A DNA stretch of 53,966 nucleotides, from positions 1-53,966 of the forward strand of contig JAFMBM010000015.1 in the NCBI GenBank assembly GCA_017858515.1, written 5' to 3'. The position numbers and the translations under genes are program-made. Origin of the DNA: Cryomorphaceae bacterium. GTDB lineage: Bacteria > Bacteroidota > Bacteroidia > Flavobacteriales > Schleiferiaceae. Positions 25,337-34,564 of the stretch are shown here, piece after piece; the first letter of the stretch is position 1; each line of letters starts with the position of its first letter. A model generated the notes under the pieces. That model was not told where the DNA came from, searched no databases, and saw only the letters and a list, made by a program, of their open reading frames with translations.

Positions 25337-26692
25337 TTAACCCAGAATCAAGTAGCAAATGAGCGTAATAACAGCAATGGAGATGATATTCAACCAAAAT
25401 CCGGCGCGCATCATTTGTTTCACTGAAACATAACCGCTGGAATAGACAACCGCATTGGGTGGTGTACTAATGGGCATCATGAATGCACAACTTGCGGCCA
25501 GTGTTACGGGAATGGCAAGAAGAAGTGGATCTACATTTGTGCTCTTTCCAATTCCAATTACCACGGGAAGAAGAACCGTTACTAAGGCTACATTCGACAT
25601 CAACTCCGTTGCAAAAACCGCAAAAGTGGTGAGTAATAGCACCAAAGCAAATGGACTCAAGTCTGTATTGTTGGCAAAAAATTCGCCTATCGACTGAATT
25701 ATTCCAGCTGTTTCCAATCCTTTGGCCATGGTAAGTCCGCCGCCAAAGAGAATGAGAATTCCCCATGGCAACTTTACCGTACTCTTCCAATCGAGAATAA
25801 ATTCTCCCTCACTCCAGTTTACAGGAACCACAAACATGGCTACCCCTCCAAACATGGCAATATTGGTGTTATTCAAAGCCCGAACACCCATGAGATCATT
25901 CAGAGGCTGGGCAAAAACCCAAAGTAGAACGGTAATGGTAAATACAACCAGCACAGAACCTTCAGCACGAGAAATCCGTCCCATTTCCTTCCATTTCTTT
26001 TGAATCAACTCTTTTACACCCTCTATTTCACTTCCACCTATAGGATATAAAATGCGCGTTAAAAGTTGATAGGTTAAAAAAAGAAGAATGCCTCCAGTGG
26101 GAAGACCAAAAATAAACCAGCGTGAAAAGGGAAAATCTACTCCAAAGGTTTCGTAATAATAGCCTGCGAAAACCAAATTGGGTGGAGTGCCGATGAGCGT
26201 CATGGTACCTCCAATATTGGCTGCGTAGGCAATTCCCAACATTAAAAGGAGACGGAAACGTTGGAGCAACTGCTCATCTTTGCTTTGTTCACCAAGCAAC
26301 TTACTAACAGATAGAGCAATAGGCAAAAGCATTACAGCGGTAGCCGTATTTGAAATCCACATGGCCACCAAGGCTGTTGCAATCATAAATCCGAGAATAA
26401 TTTGCCTCGGTTTTGTGCCGGTAAGTCTAATCAGACCATAGGAAATACGCTCATGAAGCCTTCTTTCTTCCATTGCTAAGGCGATAATGAATCCACCTAA
26501 AAAGAGAAAAACAATCGGGCTGCCATAGGGCATAAAGGTTTCTTGAAGATTCAAAATTTCCAGAGCTGGAAAGAAAACCATGGGTAAAAGGGCGGTAATA
26601 AAAATGGGAAAGACTTCTAAGATCCACCAAATGAGCATCCAAGAGGCCACGGCCAATACTCTGTTTACAATAGGTTCTGCAAAGGGATGCAA
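25337..26692 (-). CDS. DASS/SLC13 sodium:dicarboxylate carrier
   Basis: The product (451 aa from TTG 26692) is a divalent-anion:Na+ symporter. Both SNT-type motifs are present (WISNTATAVMLLP and ELMSNVALVTVLLP), each paired with a TPP loop (LIGTPPNLVF and STPPNAVVY). Relatives carry succinate, citrate, sulfate or related anions. In the same frame, codons upstream of TTG encode Asn-Leu-Ser-Arg-Lys-Ile-Gly-Phe-Ile-Ala-Gly-Pro, a normal first-helix start for this family, back to an ATC at 26755. No ATG, GTG or TTG exists there before a stop, so the true start may be non-standard. It converges on the peptidase/porin operon and may share its substrate class. Confidence 0.88.
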   Translation of the reverse strand: MHPFAEPIVNRVLAVASWMLIWWILEVFPIFITALLPMVFFPALEILNLQETFMPYGSPIVFLFLGGFIIALAMEERRLHERISYGLIRLTGTKPRQIILGFMIATALVAMWISNTATAVMLLPIALSVSKLLGEQSKDEQLLQRFRLLLMLGIAYAANIGGTMTLIGTPPNLVFAGYYYETFGVDFPFSRWFIFGLPTGGILLFLTYQLLTRILYPIGGSEIEGVKELIQKKWKEMGRISRAEGSVLVVFTITVLLWVFAQPLNDLMGVRALNNTNIAMFGGVAMFVVPVNWSEGEFILDWKSTVKLPWGILILFGGGLTMAKGLETAGIIQSIGEFFANNTDLSPFALVLLLTTFAVFATELMSNVALVTVLLPVVIGIGKSTNVDPLLLAIPVTLAASCAFMMPISTPPNAVVYSSGYVSVKQMMRAGFWLNIISIAVITLICYLILG

Positions 26693-26884
26693 TAGCAGTA
26701 GAATTAGGAAGCTCAGTGGCCCTGCTATAAAACCGATTTTACGACTTAAATTGATGGCTCTATTAGTTTAAGATTCAACATCTTACGAATGTAAGCTATC
26801 TTGTTGAAAATCCACTAAAAAAGGGACGAAAAAACTCAAAAAAACAGGATTCTGAGAGCACAAATTGTGAGCCTTGAGAAGGAA

Positions 26885-27238
26885 TTAATCGATGCTCAAA
26901 TCTCTCAACTTCTTCGGTAAGCTGGAAAAGATCAATTCGTAGGAATGTTGAATGAGTTCAACCAATAGCTCACGGCCCAGAGTGCCTTCTATTACAACCG
27001 AGTTCCAATGTTGTTTATTCATGTGATAGCCTGGAGTAATTTCAGAGTAGTTTTCGCGCAACTCAATAGCGCGATCAGGATTGCATTTTAAATTAACATA
27101 TGCGGGAATATTGCTAATTCCTACCAAGGCAAATATTTTCTCATGGACTTTAAAAACAAGAACATCAGGGCCAAAAGGAGTTCCTTCAGTTACATAAGGC
27201 AGTTGAAGACAATGATTTCTAAGCTCTTCTATATTCAT
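26885..27238 (-). CDS. MmcQ/YjbR-family small protein
   Basis: The 117-residue product matches the MmcQ/YjbR family: MNIEELRNHCLQLPYVTEGTPFG start, KIFALVG, LKCNPDRAIELRE, GYHMNKQHWNSV. The fold is a double-stranded-DNA-binding-like (CyaY-like) domain; the true role is unknown and no catalytic residues are established. It is the last gene of a three-gene unit in which each start overlaps the preceding stop by 4 bases (ATGA). The 192 bases between it and the DASS carrier contain nothing else I recognise. Confidence 0.88.
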   Translation of the reverse strand: MNIEELRNHCLQLPYVTEGTPFGPDVLVFKVHEKIFALVGISNIPAYVNLKCNPDRAIELRENYSEITPGYHMNKQHWNSVVIEGTLGRELLVELIQHSYELIFSSLPKKLRDLSID

Positions 27239-27978
27239 CTCTTTTCTTTTAGCTCGAACAATAGAGGTCTACTTGGTGCTGCATCGTTTTCGAGTGGAGC
27301 CAATTGTAAATTCATAAAATAGAGACCTTCCTGCACTTTGGAAGGAAGAGCTACAAACTCACTTATAGTGCAATGATCACGGCGCTCGCCACTTGGGGTA
27401 AACCACCAAGCATGGTGAGCTGCCAAGGCGCCTCCGTCCTCTTCGGGATCTACTGAAGGCAGATCCACCAAGATGTGTTGAACTCCATAATCACGCAACA
27501 TCTCTATTGTTTTTACAGCGATATAGGGCGGATTCTTCCCTCTAAAATTATAGCCCTCGTCTAAAAACCCTGCAGGAAGTGTGCGCAAAAGCACGGCCTC
27601 TTCGCCACCAAGAGGCTTCCAATTTTCATCCAAAGAAGCTTCTCCAGAATCATCGAGACGGGTATCCCAAACGGAGGCAAAGCAGAAAAAGGACTTAAAA
27701 ACAGAATTTACAGAACCCCGTTCAGGCAAAATATGACCTACCCATTCTGTATGTGTTCCTTGTCCGTGTGGATTTAGATGAACATCAAAAAAGTTCACTG
27801 AAGCACCTTGATCTACAGCACCAATCCAATCGCCATATTGAACAGGATTGAAGCGTGTGGGCTCACTTCCCCAAGCCAAAACCGCCTCTTTGGCGCCGAA
27901 GGAAATGGAAAGATCTATTCCTTCATTCAGCTCAATTTCGTATTCCTTTCCATCTTTATTTACAATAATTGCCTTCAT
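27235..27978 (-). CDS. Cyclase/formamidase-family metal hydrolase
   Basis: The 247-residue product belongs to the cyclase family (PF04199-like) that includes bacterial kynurenine formamidase. The metal motif is HGQGTHTEWVGH, with three His at the usual spacing; the second acidic residue is Glu rather than the usual Asp. A later LVDLPSVDPEEDGG and LAAHHAWW supply the other conserved positions. The substrate is probably an N-formyl or cyclic amide. A kynurenine role is not supported by neighbours, since no other tryptophan-degradation gene is present. It overlaps hemW by ATGA and the MmcQ gene by ATGA. Confidence 0.85.
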   Translation of the reverse strand: MKAIIVNKDGKEYEIELNEGIDLSISFGAKEAVLAWGSEPTRFNPVQYGDWIGAVDQGASVNFFDVHLNPHGQGTHTEWVGHILPERGSVNSVFKSFFCFASVWDTRLDDSGEASLDENWKPLGGEEAVLLRTLPAGFLDEGYNFRGKNPPYIAVKTIEMLRDYGVQHILVDLPSVDPEEDGGALAAHHAWWFTPSGERRDHCTISEFVALPSKVQEGLYFMNLQLAPLENDAAPSRPLLFELKEKR

Positions 27979-29096
27979 CCGATAATTAGTCTTGAAATTA
28001 TTTCGTCACTCACCAACCAATGCTTTTCTGGGATGCGCCAAACGCCAGAATTCTCCACTAATTTAGTCTGTTCAATGAGAGAATTAAGCTCCTTAATAAA
28101 CGACCGATCTCCCTTTACACCTTCAAATAAATCCGCTGTTTGAATTCCCTTGGAAGTTCGCAAAGAAGTAATCAGGCGTTCATTTCTCCTTTGAGTTGAA
28201 GTTAGAATTTCTCCTTCCCACCAAGGCTCATTCTTTCTTATTTTACTGATATACATAATGTTATTTGACAAATTCCACCAGCGTCTATCTTGGTAAAAGG
28301 AATGTGCGGAGGGTCCAATGCCGAGATACGATTGTCCACCCCAATAGGCCGAATTGTGCTTAGCTTCTTTGCCAGGCAAAGAAAAATTAGAAATCTCATA
28401 GTGGCCATATCCATGATTTTCAAGGGTCTCGCAGAGATAGATATAATCCCTTTCTACGCTTTCATCTTCTGCTTGCAAAAAGCTTCCAGCCTTCAACTGA
28501 TGACCAAAAACCGTCTTTTCCTCAATAGTGAGGGAGTAGGCAGAAAGGTGAGGTATGCCCAATCCCAGAAAATGCTTTAGATTCTTTTTCCACAACAGTG
28601 ACTCTTGGTTCGGGAGGCCGTAAATAAGGTCAATTGTAATGTTTTCTATTCCACAAGAACGCAGTATTTCAAGGGCAGAAAAAGCTTGAGCAGAAGTATG
28701 AGAACGATTCATCCAAAGTAAATCAGCCTGAAAAAAAGACTGCACACCCAAACTAATCCGATTGATTCCTGCCTCTTGCCATCCTCTCACTTTATTCTCA
28801 GAAACATCATCTGGATTTGCTTCTAGAGTTATTTCTGCACCATCCACCAAGGGCCAAATCTCAACTGCTTTGTTGATCAGTAGGGCAATTTGCTCGGCAC
28901 TCAACAAAGAAGGAGTACCTCCGCCAAAATAAATAGAGTCTAGCCGTTCCGGATTCCAACTACTTTTCCAGTATTCCATTTCCAGCAAAAGGCAATCCAC
29001 CATATCTGTTAAACTGTGCAACTGCGTACTAAAATGGAAATCGCAATAATGGCAGGCTTTCTGACAAAACGGAATATGAATATAGAGACCCGCCAT
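27975..29096 (-). CDS. hemW: HemW-type radical SAM protein
   Basis: The 373-residue product starts with GLYIHIPFCQKACHYCDFHF, the CxxxCxxC iron-sulfur motif of the HemN/HemW group. It carries the HemW signature HNSAYW (HNxxYW), YFGGGTPS and ISLGVQSF. HemW binds haem and delivers it to client proteins rather than acting as coproporphyrinogen oxidase; many databases still use the older name. It is first in the three-gene unit 29096-26885. No clear promoter is visible; TTG and TATAATTC with an 18-base spacer lie just upstream on the minus strand but match poorly. Confidence 0.92.
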   Translation of the reverse strand: MAGLYIHIPFCQKACHYCDFHFSTQLHSLTDMVDCLLLEMEYWKSSWNPERLDSIYFGGGTPSLLSAEQIALLINKAVEIWPLVDGAEITLEANPDDVSENKVRGWQEAGINRISLGVQSFFQADLLWMNRSHTSAQAFSALEILRSCGIENITIDLIYGLPNQESLLWKKNLKHFLGLGIPHLSAYSLTIEEKTVFGHQLKAGSFLQAEDESVERDYIYLCETLENHGYGHYEISNFSLPGKEAKHNSAYWGGQSYLGIGPSAHSFYQDRRWWNLSNNIMYISKIRKNEPWWEGEILTSTQRRNERLITSLRTSKGIQTADLFEGVKGDRSFIKELNSLIEQTKLVENSGVWRIPEKHWLVSDEIISRLIIG

Positions 29097-29359
29097 ATGA
29101 ATTATATTATTAGCCAGAGAATTACAAAACCATTAACTCCTTGCGGGCCAAAGATTTGAAAGCAAAGACTCTCGCTCATGCGGCACAAATCTACTCCCTT
29201 CCCAAGAAAACGCTTGCCCTTTCCTTTTTAGGTGGATGGGATTCTACAGAACAGTAAAAGCTCGATGCTTAAAAAAGCATTATAAATCAAAATGACAGCC
29301 TCCTTCTTCCAAAATAGTCATAACGTATGCTTTTCACAACAGCTGACAATTGACTAAGA
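29097..29359. other. Intergenic region between hemW and rhlE
   Basis: I see no gene. A short palindrome ATGCTTAAAAAAGCAT lies at about 29264-29280. The region serves as the divergent upstream region of hemW (minus) and rhlE (plus). Confidence 0.5.
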
Positions 29360-29388
29360 TTGGCTGAAATGATTATGGAGTATATTTG
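29360..29388 (+). promoter_or_regulatory. Promoter of the rhlE-like gene
   Basis: TTG at 29360-29362, an 18-base spacer, then TATATTTG at 29381-29388. The expected transcription start is near 29395. This makes in-frame starts at 29360 and 29375 untranscribed and decides for the ATG at 29405. Confidence 0.7.
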
Positions 29389-29404
29389 CAACTCAAATAA
29401 TTTC

Positions 29405-30694
29405 ATGACATTCAAACAATTAGGGATTATCGATCCCATTCTAAAAGCCTTATCAGAAGAAGGATACGAGTTTCCAACGCCGATACAACAACAAGCCTTA
29501 CCGCTCTTATTACAAGGAAAAGATTTATTGGGATGTGCACAAACAGGTACGGGTAAAACCGCTGCTTTTGCTATTCCTATACTTCAACATCTTTACAATA
29601 ATCCGCAAGTGCAATCGGGCAAGCGCAATTTAAGAGCCCTTATTGTGGCTCCAACCAGAGAATTGGCTATTCAAATTGCAGATAGCTTTACTGCCTACGG
29701 AAAATACACTGGATTGACCAATACGGTTATTTTCGGAGGTGTGAAGCAAGGCAGTCAGACAGACAAACTTCAAAGAGGAGTTGACATACTAGTAGCAACC
29801 CCAGGGCGATTACTAGACCTAATGGGACAAGGATTTATTAGACTAGACAAAGTTGAATTCTCTGTTCTAGATGAAGCAGACCATATGCTCGACATGGGTT
29901 TTATTCACGACATCCGAAAACTCATTGCGAAGCTGCCTCCTAAGAGACAGTCGCTCTTCTTCTCGGCCACCATGCCGAAAGAAATTGTGGAACTCGCTGG
30001 ATCTATGCTTGGAAATCCTGAACGCATTACCATTGAGCCCAAGCAAACTACAGCGGAACGAGTTACACAAGGTTTGTACTTTGTAGAAAAGAAAGACAAA
30101 ACGGCCTTACTTGCTCATTTACTTAAAACCAGTGAATTTGAAACCGCTCTCATCTTTTCGCGCACCAAGCATGGAGCCGATAAGATCGTCCGCTATTTGG
30201 CGAAAAAATCCATCAAAGCAGAAGCCATTCACGGCAATAAGAGTCAGAATGCAAGACAGCGCGTTTTAAAAGAATTCAAGGAAGGAACAATGAGAGTTCT
30301 CGTAGCCACTGACATTGCTGCCAGAGGTATAGACGTAGACGATCTTTCATTGGTAATTAATTTTGATCTTCCAAATGTTCCTGAGACGTATGTTCATCGA
30401 ATTGGAAGAACAGGAAGAGCGAAAGCAAGTGGTGCTTCCATTTCTTTTTGCGCCTCAGACGAACGTCCACTCTTAAAGGATATTGAAAAACTCATTGGGC
30501 AATCGGTTCCTAAACTACAGAATCCAGTTGCAATAGAAGAGGATCCTGATTTTGAACCAGACAGAGCGCCTTTAAATAGGTCTCGTGGTAGTTCAGGTTC
30601 ATTCTCACCTAAACCAAAACAGAGAACGGGAAAACCCGCTGGCTCTTTTGCCAAAAGCGTATTCAAGCCCAGAACTCCAAAGAACAATAGGTAA
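29405..30694 (+). CDS. rhlE: DEAD-box RNA helicase, RhlE type
   Basis: From ATG 29405 the product has 429 residues with the full DEAD-box set: Q motif near PTPIQQQAL, motif [15 protein letters not shown], motif II DEAD, SAT, and the C-terminal HRIGRTGRA. After about residue 370 comes a basic, Ser/Lys/Pro-rich tail typical of RhlE proteins, which bind RNA through it. These helicases act in ribosome assembly and RNA decay, often at low temperature. The start is set by the promoter at 29360-29388. It is a single-gene transcript with its own terminator. Confidence 0.93.
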   Translation: MTFKQLGIIDPILKALSEEGYEFPTPIQQQALPLLLQGKDLLGCAQTGTGKTAAFAIPILQHLYNNPQVQSGKRNLRALIVAPTRELAIQIADSFTAYGKYTGLTNTVIFGGVKQGSQTDKLQRGVDILVATPGRLLDLMGQGFIRLDKVEFSVLDEADHMLDMGFIHDIRKLIAKLPPKRQSLFFSATMPKEIVELAGSMLGNPERITIEPKQTTAERVTQGLYFVEKKDKTALLAHLLKTSEFETALIFSRTKHGADKIVRYLAKKSIKAEAIHGNKSQNARQRVLKEFKEGTMRVLVATDIAARGIDVDDLSLVINFDLPNVPETYVHRIGRTGRAKASGASISFCASDERPLLKDIEKLIGQSVPKLQNPVAIEEDPDFEPDRAPLNRSRGSSGSFSPKPKQRTGKPAGSFAKSVFKPRTPKNNR

Positions 30695-30695
30695 C

Positions 30696-30733
30696 AAAAA
30701 AGGAGCGACATTTTAAAGTCGCTCCTTTTTTTT
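30696..30733 (+). terminator. Intrinsic terminator of rhlE
   Basis: AAAAAGGAGCGAC (30696-30708) pairs with GTCGCTCCTTTTT around ATTTTAAA, followed by more T. It begins 2 bases after the rhlE stop. Confidence 0.92.
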
Positions 30734-31078
30734 AGAAATAATGTTTTCTTTTAATCAATCCTTTAACTTATGTATCCGTATGAATTAACACCACAAAGAT
30801 GAGCAGCGCCCATTTATCCCTTGTTCCGATTTTAGAAAGTAATTTTTTTTACATTTCCAAATTCGGAAAAAACATTTCAGTTTTTTTTCATATTGAGCCT
30901 TGCTTCTTTTACATTTTCTCGTCTCAATTTTTAATTAATTAATTGAAATTCAGAAGTTAAAAATTTTCGGGTTTTTCCATCGGCAAGAATATTTAGGCTG
31001 ATTCCAATTAAATTCTGTCGATCAATTCCCTTGAAATTTCATTAAAAAACCTCAAAATATTTTTTTTCAACCCTATTA
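30734..31078. other. AT-rich intergenic region
   Basis: I see no reading frame or RNA fold I trust in these 345 bases. There are several T-runs of 6 to 9 bases and repeated TTTTTT/AAAAAA tracts, which would give a curved, nucleoid-protein-binding region upstream of the next promoter. Confidence 0.5.
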
Positions 31079-31111
31079 TTGCTCAAAATGGAAGTCATTT
31101 TCCTACCTTTG
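31079..31111 (+). promoter_or_regulatory. Probable promoter of the 31178 gene
   Basis: TTG at 31079-31081 and an exact TACCTTTG box at 31104-31111, spacer 22. The start codon follows 66 bases downstream. Confidence 0.6.
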
Positions 31112-31177
31112 AAGGGCCTTCCATTGAAAAGGCTTAGATTTAATCCAAAATCGATAAATTAGTATAAAATTAGTTCT

Positions 31178-32131
31178 ATGGACATTCAAGATTGGATATT
31201 TGGAAAGATAGTGGAGAAGATTCCGACAGCGAAAAAACTAGCTGTTGTAGTTAGTGAAGTATTGGATCTCAGCTTGAACAATGCCTATAAACGCATTCGT
31301 GGAGATGTTAAATTAAGTGCTGAGGAGCTTATTAAAATTCTTTTGGCCTATGATATTCCATTAGATGAATTCAGCGCGTTCTCAAATAACCAATCTAGAC
31401 TCTCGGCCATTCGTCCACCTTATATAGAAGACACTCAAAGCCTAACTGTGTATCTGAAGGAGACGTATCGCATGCTTAATCTTTCATTAAACATGGATCA
31501 TCGTTTATACTATTCGGCTCGCGACCTACCTCTTTTTTGTTATTTCTTTTCAGACAATCTCATTCGATTCAAACATTTAGTTTGGTTGAGAGGGGCTAAT
31601 TACGACGAACACTCTGAGCTTCGCCTCAAAGACATAAGTATTCACATCGTTCGTCAATCTAGAAATCTATTTGAGCTTTACAGACAAATGACAGTGCTAG
31701 AGTTGTGGACAGACCGAACCATGAGTAATGTCTTAAACCAGATGAATTCTTTGGTTGGCGAGGGAATTCTAAGCAAAGAAGAAGCACTGCTGATTCTGCA
31801 AGATCTGATTGACCTTTTAGAATTACTTAGGCAAGATTGCGTGAAAGACTCACGCCATACGATGTATAAAATGCCTTATTTAAATATGTCGAATAATGCC
31901 TTATTGATCAGTGAACATCTCAATTCGGTCTTCTTGAGTTTTGCTGGGATTAATTATCTTAGAACCTCTAATGCCAGTATGGTCAAAGATCTTCAAAAGG
32001 CATTTCAGCAACAAATTTTATCGGGAATTTGCATGAATGAACATATCCCTACGAGGGATGCCTATTTCCGTGTACAAGAAACCGAACTCGACCACTTCAA
32101 AAAGAAATGGTTGAGTTCGGTTGGATCTTAG
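31178..32131 (+). CDS. Regulator-like protein with N-terminal helix-turn-helix
   Basis: The 317-residue product has an N-terminal XRE-like helix-turn-helix: VVSEVLDLSLNNAYKRIRGD followed by KLSAEELIKILLAYDIPLDE, a pattern seen in Bacteroidota proteins of this size. The remaining 250 residues are mostly helical with no motif I recognise; the arrangement suggests a ligand- or protein-responsive domain. No signal peptide or membrane helix. It has a clear promoter and a long AT-rich upstream region. It ends 1 base before the convergent M1 peptidase gene. Target genes unknown. Confidence 0.7.
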   Translation: MDIQDWIFGKIVEKIPTAKKLAVVVSEVLDLSLNNAYKRIRGDVKLSAEELIKILLAYDIPLDEFSAFSNNQSRLSAIRPPYIEDTQSLTVYLKETYRMLNLSLNMDHRLYYSARDLPLFCYFFSDNLIRFKHLVWLRGANYDEHSELRLKDISIHIVRQSRNLFELYRQMTVLELWTDRTMSNVLNQMNSLVGEGILSKEEALLILQDLIDLLELLRQDCVKDSRHTMYKMPYLNMSNNALLISEHLNSVFLSFAGINYLRTSNASMVKDLQKAFQQQILSGICMNEHIPTRDAYFRVQETELDHFKKKWLSSVGS

Positions 32132-32132
32132 T

Positions 32133-34004
32133 TTAAGCTTCTGATTCCAAAAGCTTATCGAGTGTTTCTCTTGCTACTGCATGGTATCCGCTTCGAGCTT
32201 TAGAGTAAATTTCTCTTGCCCTATCGATATGACCTCCCTCAATCATCGCCTTGTAGGTGGGGGTTAGAAACTTTCTTCTTCCCACTCGCACCAAGAATTC
32301 TTCAGCCTTTTTATCCACCGCAGTAGAAACTTCGGTTTGTTTGAGATTCATTCCCAGCCAAGCCGCCACAACTTCTGAATTGTTGCTTTCGGTAAAGGCA
32401 TATTGCTGATCGAGTATTTTAAGTCTTTCAACATCAGCCTCACTCAATTTTGCCAAGAAACGCAGCCATTCATGGGTACTCCATCCTTCCGTTTGCTCAG
32501 CAGGAGGCAAGAGTTTGGCCGCATCCAAAAACGACTGAGCTGCAGCATCAACTGCTATAAATCTACTTGCATCCGGCACAGGAGCATTACTTGGTAAACC
32601 CGTTCCATATACCCATTCCTCAATTCCTATTTGAGCCTCCTCTTCAGGGCTTACCAAATTCTTCCTGAGTAAACCTAAAAATCTTTCAGTGTCCATAACT
32701 TGGAAGGCATTACTAGAGAAATAGCTCTTTAAAAAGAGGTCGAAGCGCTCTCTGCCAACTGTTTCTTCAATGAGACGTAAAAAATGGTATCCTTTATCGT
32801 AGGCAATAGCCGTTACTCCATCGTCTGGATTTCTCCCAGTAAGATCTATTTTCAGCTTTGTATCATCCGGATTCTCAGACATAAAATCATCTATTTCGGT
32901 AAGAAGACCTTCATGTCCTAAAGAAGCCAGCATTTCGGAGTAATCTCTACCGTAGACAGCCTCCATAATTCTATGCTCGAAGTATACTGTAAATCCTTCG
33001 TTCAACCAGAAGTCGTTCCAGGTAGCATTGGTTACTAGATTTCCAGACCAACTATGGGCCAATTCGTGGGCAACCAGTGAGCCTAATGAGCGATCGCCTG
33101 CCAAAATAGTTGGTGTTGCAAAGGTTAATCGCGGATTTTCCATTCCCCCAAAAGGAAAAGAAGGTGGAAGAACAATTAGATCATATCTACCCCACTGGTA
33201 TTCTCCATAAAGAGCCTCTGCCGCTTCTAACATCTTCTGCATATCGGCAAATTCATAAGCAGCTGTATCCACCACAGAACCCTCGGCATACACACCCGTT
33301 TTCGGACCTACTGGCTTGAAATACAAATCGCCCACAGCTAAAGCCAATAAATAACTTGGAATCGGTTGAGGCATGTCGAATTGATATACTCCTTCTGGAT
33401 TAATACTTTGTGGATTCGAAGCGCTCATTAAGGCGAGAAGGGCCGGATCTACTTTTACCTCCGCCTTATACGTAAAGCGTATACCTGGACTGTCTTGACA
33501 AGGAATCCAGGTTCTAGCCAAAATAGCTTGACTCTGTGTATATAGAAAGGGATGTATTTTATCTTCCGTTTGCTCTGGGGCAGTCCATTGAAGCGCCTTT
33601 GCAGTGGCAGAAGTAACGTATTTTATAGAAATCTGACGCGTATTCTCTGGCAATTCGATGCTTAAAGCTTGGCCAAAAGTTTCATCTCGTTCTGATAAAT
33701 CAAAGACTAAGTTATTTCCGGCTTCATCTACCACAGACTCAATATTTAAGTCATGCGTATCAAAAATCACCCTATCCTTGGCGCCGTCGGCTAAAGTCCA
33801 TGTAGCGGTTGCGTAGATTACTTTCTCATTGAAATCAACCTCCGCCTTCCAATCTAAATGTTCAACTTTTGCTTGTTCTGGTTTCGAATAACTGTGCATA
33901 TCGCTTAGAACACTCATATCCTCTGTTACTTTTTCGGCTTCTTCACCTTGTTTGCAGGCAGTTGCAGCCAAAACTGCCACGCCTAATATCCATGCTTTTC
34001 GCAT
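32133..34004 (-). CDS. M1 aminopeptidase lipoprotein, LTA4-hydrolase-like
   Basis: The 623-residue product begins with a lipoprotein signal (VLAATAC). The M1 signatures are GGMENP (exopeptidase motif) and HELAHSW followed 18 residues later by NEG (zinc ligands). The order of domains and the segment GGMENPRLTFATPTILAGD match the leukotriene A4 hydrolase/cold-active aminopeptidase branch, including its C-terminal helical domain. It removes N-terminal residues from peptides at the cell envelope. The epoxide hydrolase activity of the animal enzyme should not be assumed. The minus-strand box TACCTTTC at 34030-34023 may be part of its promoter. Confidence 0.92.
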   Translation of the reverse strand: MRKAWILGVAVLAATACKQGEEAEKVTEDMSVLSDMHSYSKPEQAKVEHLDWKAEVDFNEKVIYATATWTLADGAKDRVIFDTHDLNIESVVDEAGNNLVFDLSERDETFGQALSIELPENTRQISIKYVTSATAKALQWTAPEQTEDKIHPFLYTQSQAILARTWIPCQDSPGIRFTYKAEVKVDPALLALMSASNPQSINPEGVYQFDMPQPIPSYLLALAVGDLYFKPVGPKTGVYAEGSVVDTAAYEFADMQKMLEAAEALYGEYQWGRYDLIVLPPSFPFGGMENPRLTFATPTILAGDRSLGSLVAHELAHSWSGNLVTNATWNDFWLNEGFTVYFEHRIMEAVYGRDYSEMLASLGHEGLLTEIDDFMSENPDDTKLKIDLTGRNPDDGVTAIAYDKGYHFLRLIEETVGRERFDLFLKSYFSSNAFQVMDTERFLGLLRKNLVSPEEEAQIGIEEWVYGTGLPSNAPVPDASRFIAVDAAAQSFLDAAKLLPPAEQTEGWSTHEWLRFLAKLSEADVERLKILDQQYAFTESNNSEVVAAWLGMNLKQTEVSTAVDKKAEEFLVRVGRRKFLTPTYKAMIEGGHIDRAREIYSKARSGYHAVARETLDKLLESEA

Positions 34005-34148
34005 TGCTTATAATTTAAAAGCGAAAGGTACTAAAGATGTGAGATGCATTGAAAATGAGTATGCCATATATCTAATACTTTCATCACAGCCTTTTAAAAT
34101 AAATCTACTCGTGTTGATCTCTTTACATTAGCAGTATAAATCCTTTTC

Positions 34149-34520
34149 ATGGCACAAAATACCGCGCGCCCTCCTTATTTAGTACGACTTACTTTTTCAG
34201 CTCTATTAATGTTGGTTTTGGCCAAGGTTTTACCCGGTGTAAGCATAGACCCATGGTGGCAAGCATTATTGGCGGCCCTTCTTATCTCAGTATTAAATGC
34301 AACGGTGCGTCCGCTTCTTATACTTTTCACCTTGCCCATTACCCTTTTTAGCTTTGGATTGTTTCTCTTTATCATAAATGCCCTCGTTATTTCACTCGCT
34401 GCACGGTGGATAAGTGGATTTCAAATTGAAAGCTTTGGATATGCATTGCTTTTTAGCCTAGCCATTTCCTTGGTTAATAGTCTTGTTTTTCAGAAAAAAA
34501 GAGAAGACTTCCAGAACTGA
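34149..34520 (+). CDS. Small four-helix membrane protein (phage holin 4-like family)
   Basis: The 123-residue product has four membrane helices and the conserved core VLNATVRPLLILFTLPIT and ALVISLAARWISGF of the PF04020-like family, named after mycobacterial phage holins but widespread as chromosomal genes of unknown role. No other phage gene is nearby. A radical SAM gene follows after 44 bases on the same strand. Confidence 0.88.
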   Translation: MAQNTARPPYLVRLTFSALLMLVLAKVLPGVSIDPWWQALLAALLISVLNATVRPLLILFTLPITLFSFGLFLFIINALVISLAARWISGFQIESFGYALLFSLAISLVNSLVFQKKREDFQN

Positions 34521-34564
34521 GGAATATCATCTTTTTCTGAAGCTCTGGCTCTTTTCTTTGTAGC

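Noticed and set aside
34149-34520. Phage holin-like protein as a sign of a prophage
   Set aside because: No other phage genes are present; this family is a common chromosomal membrane protein.
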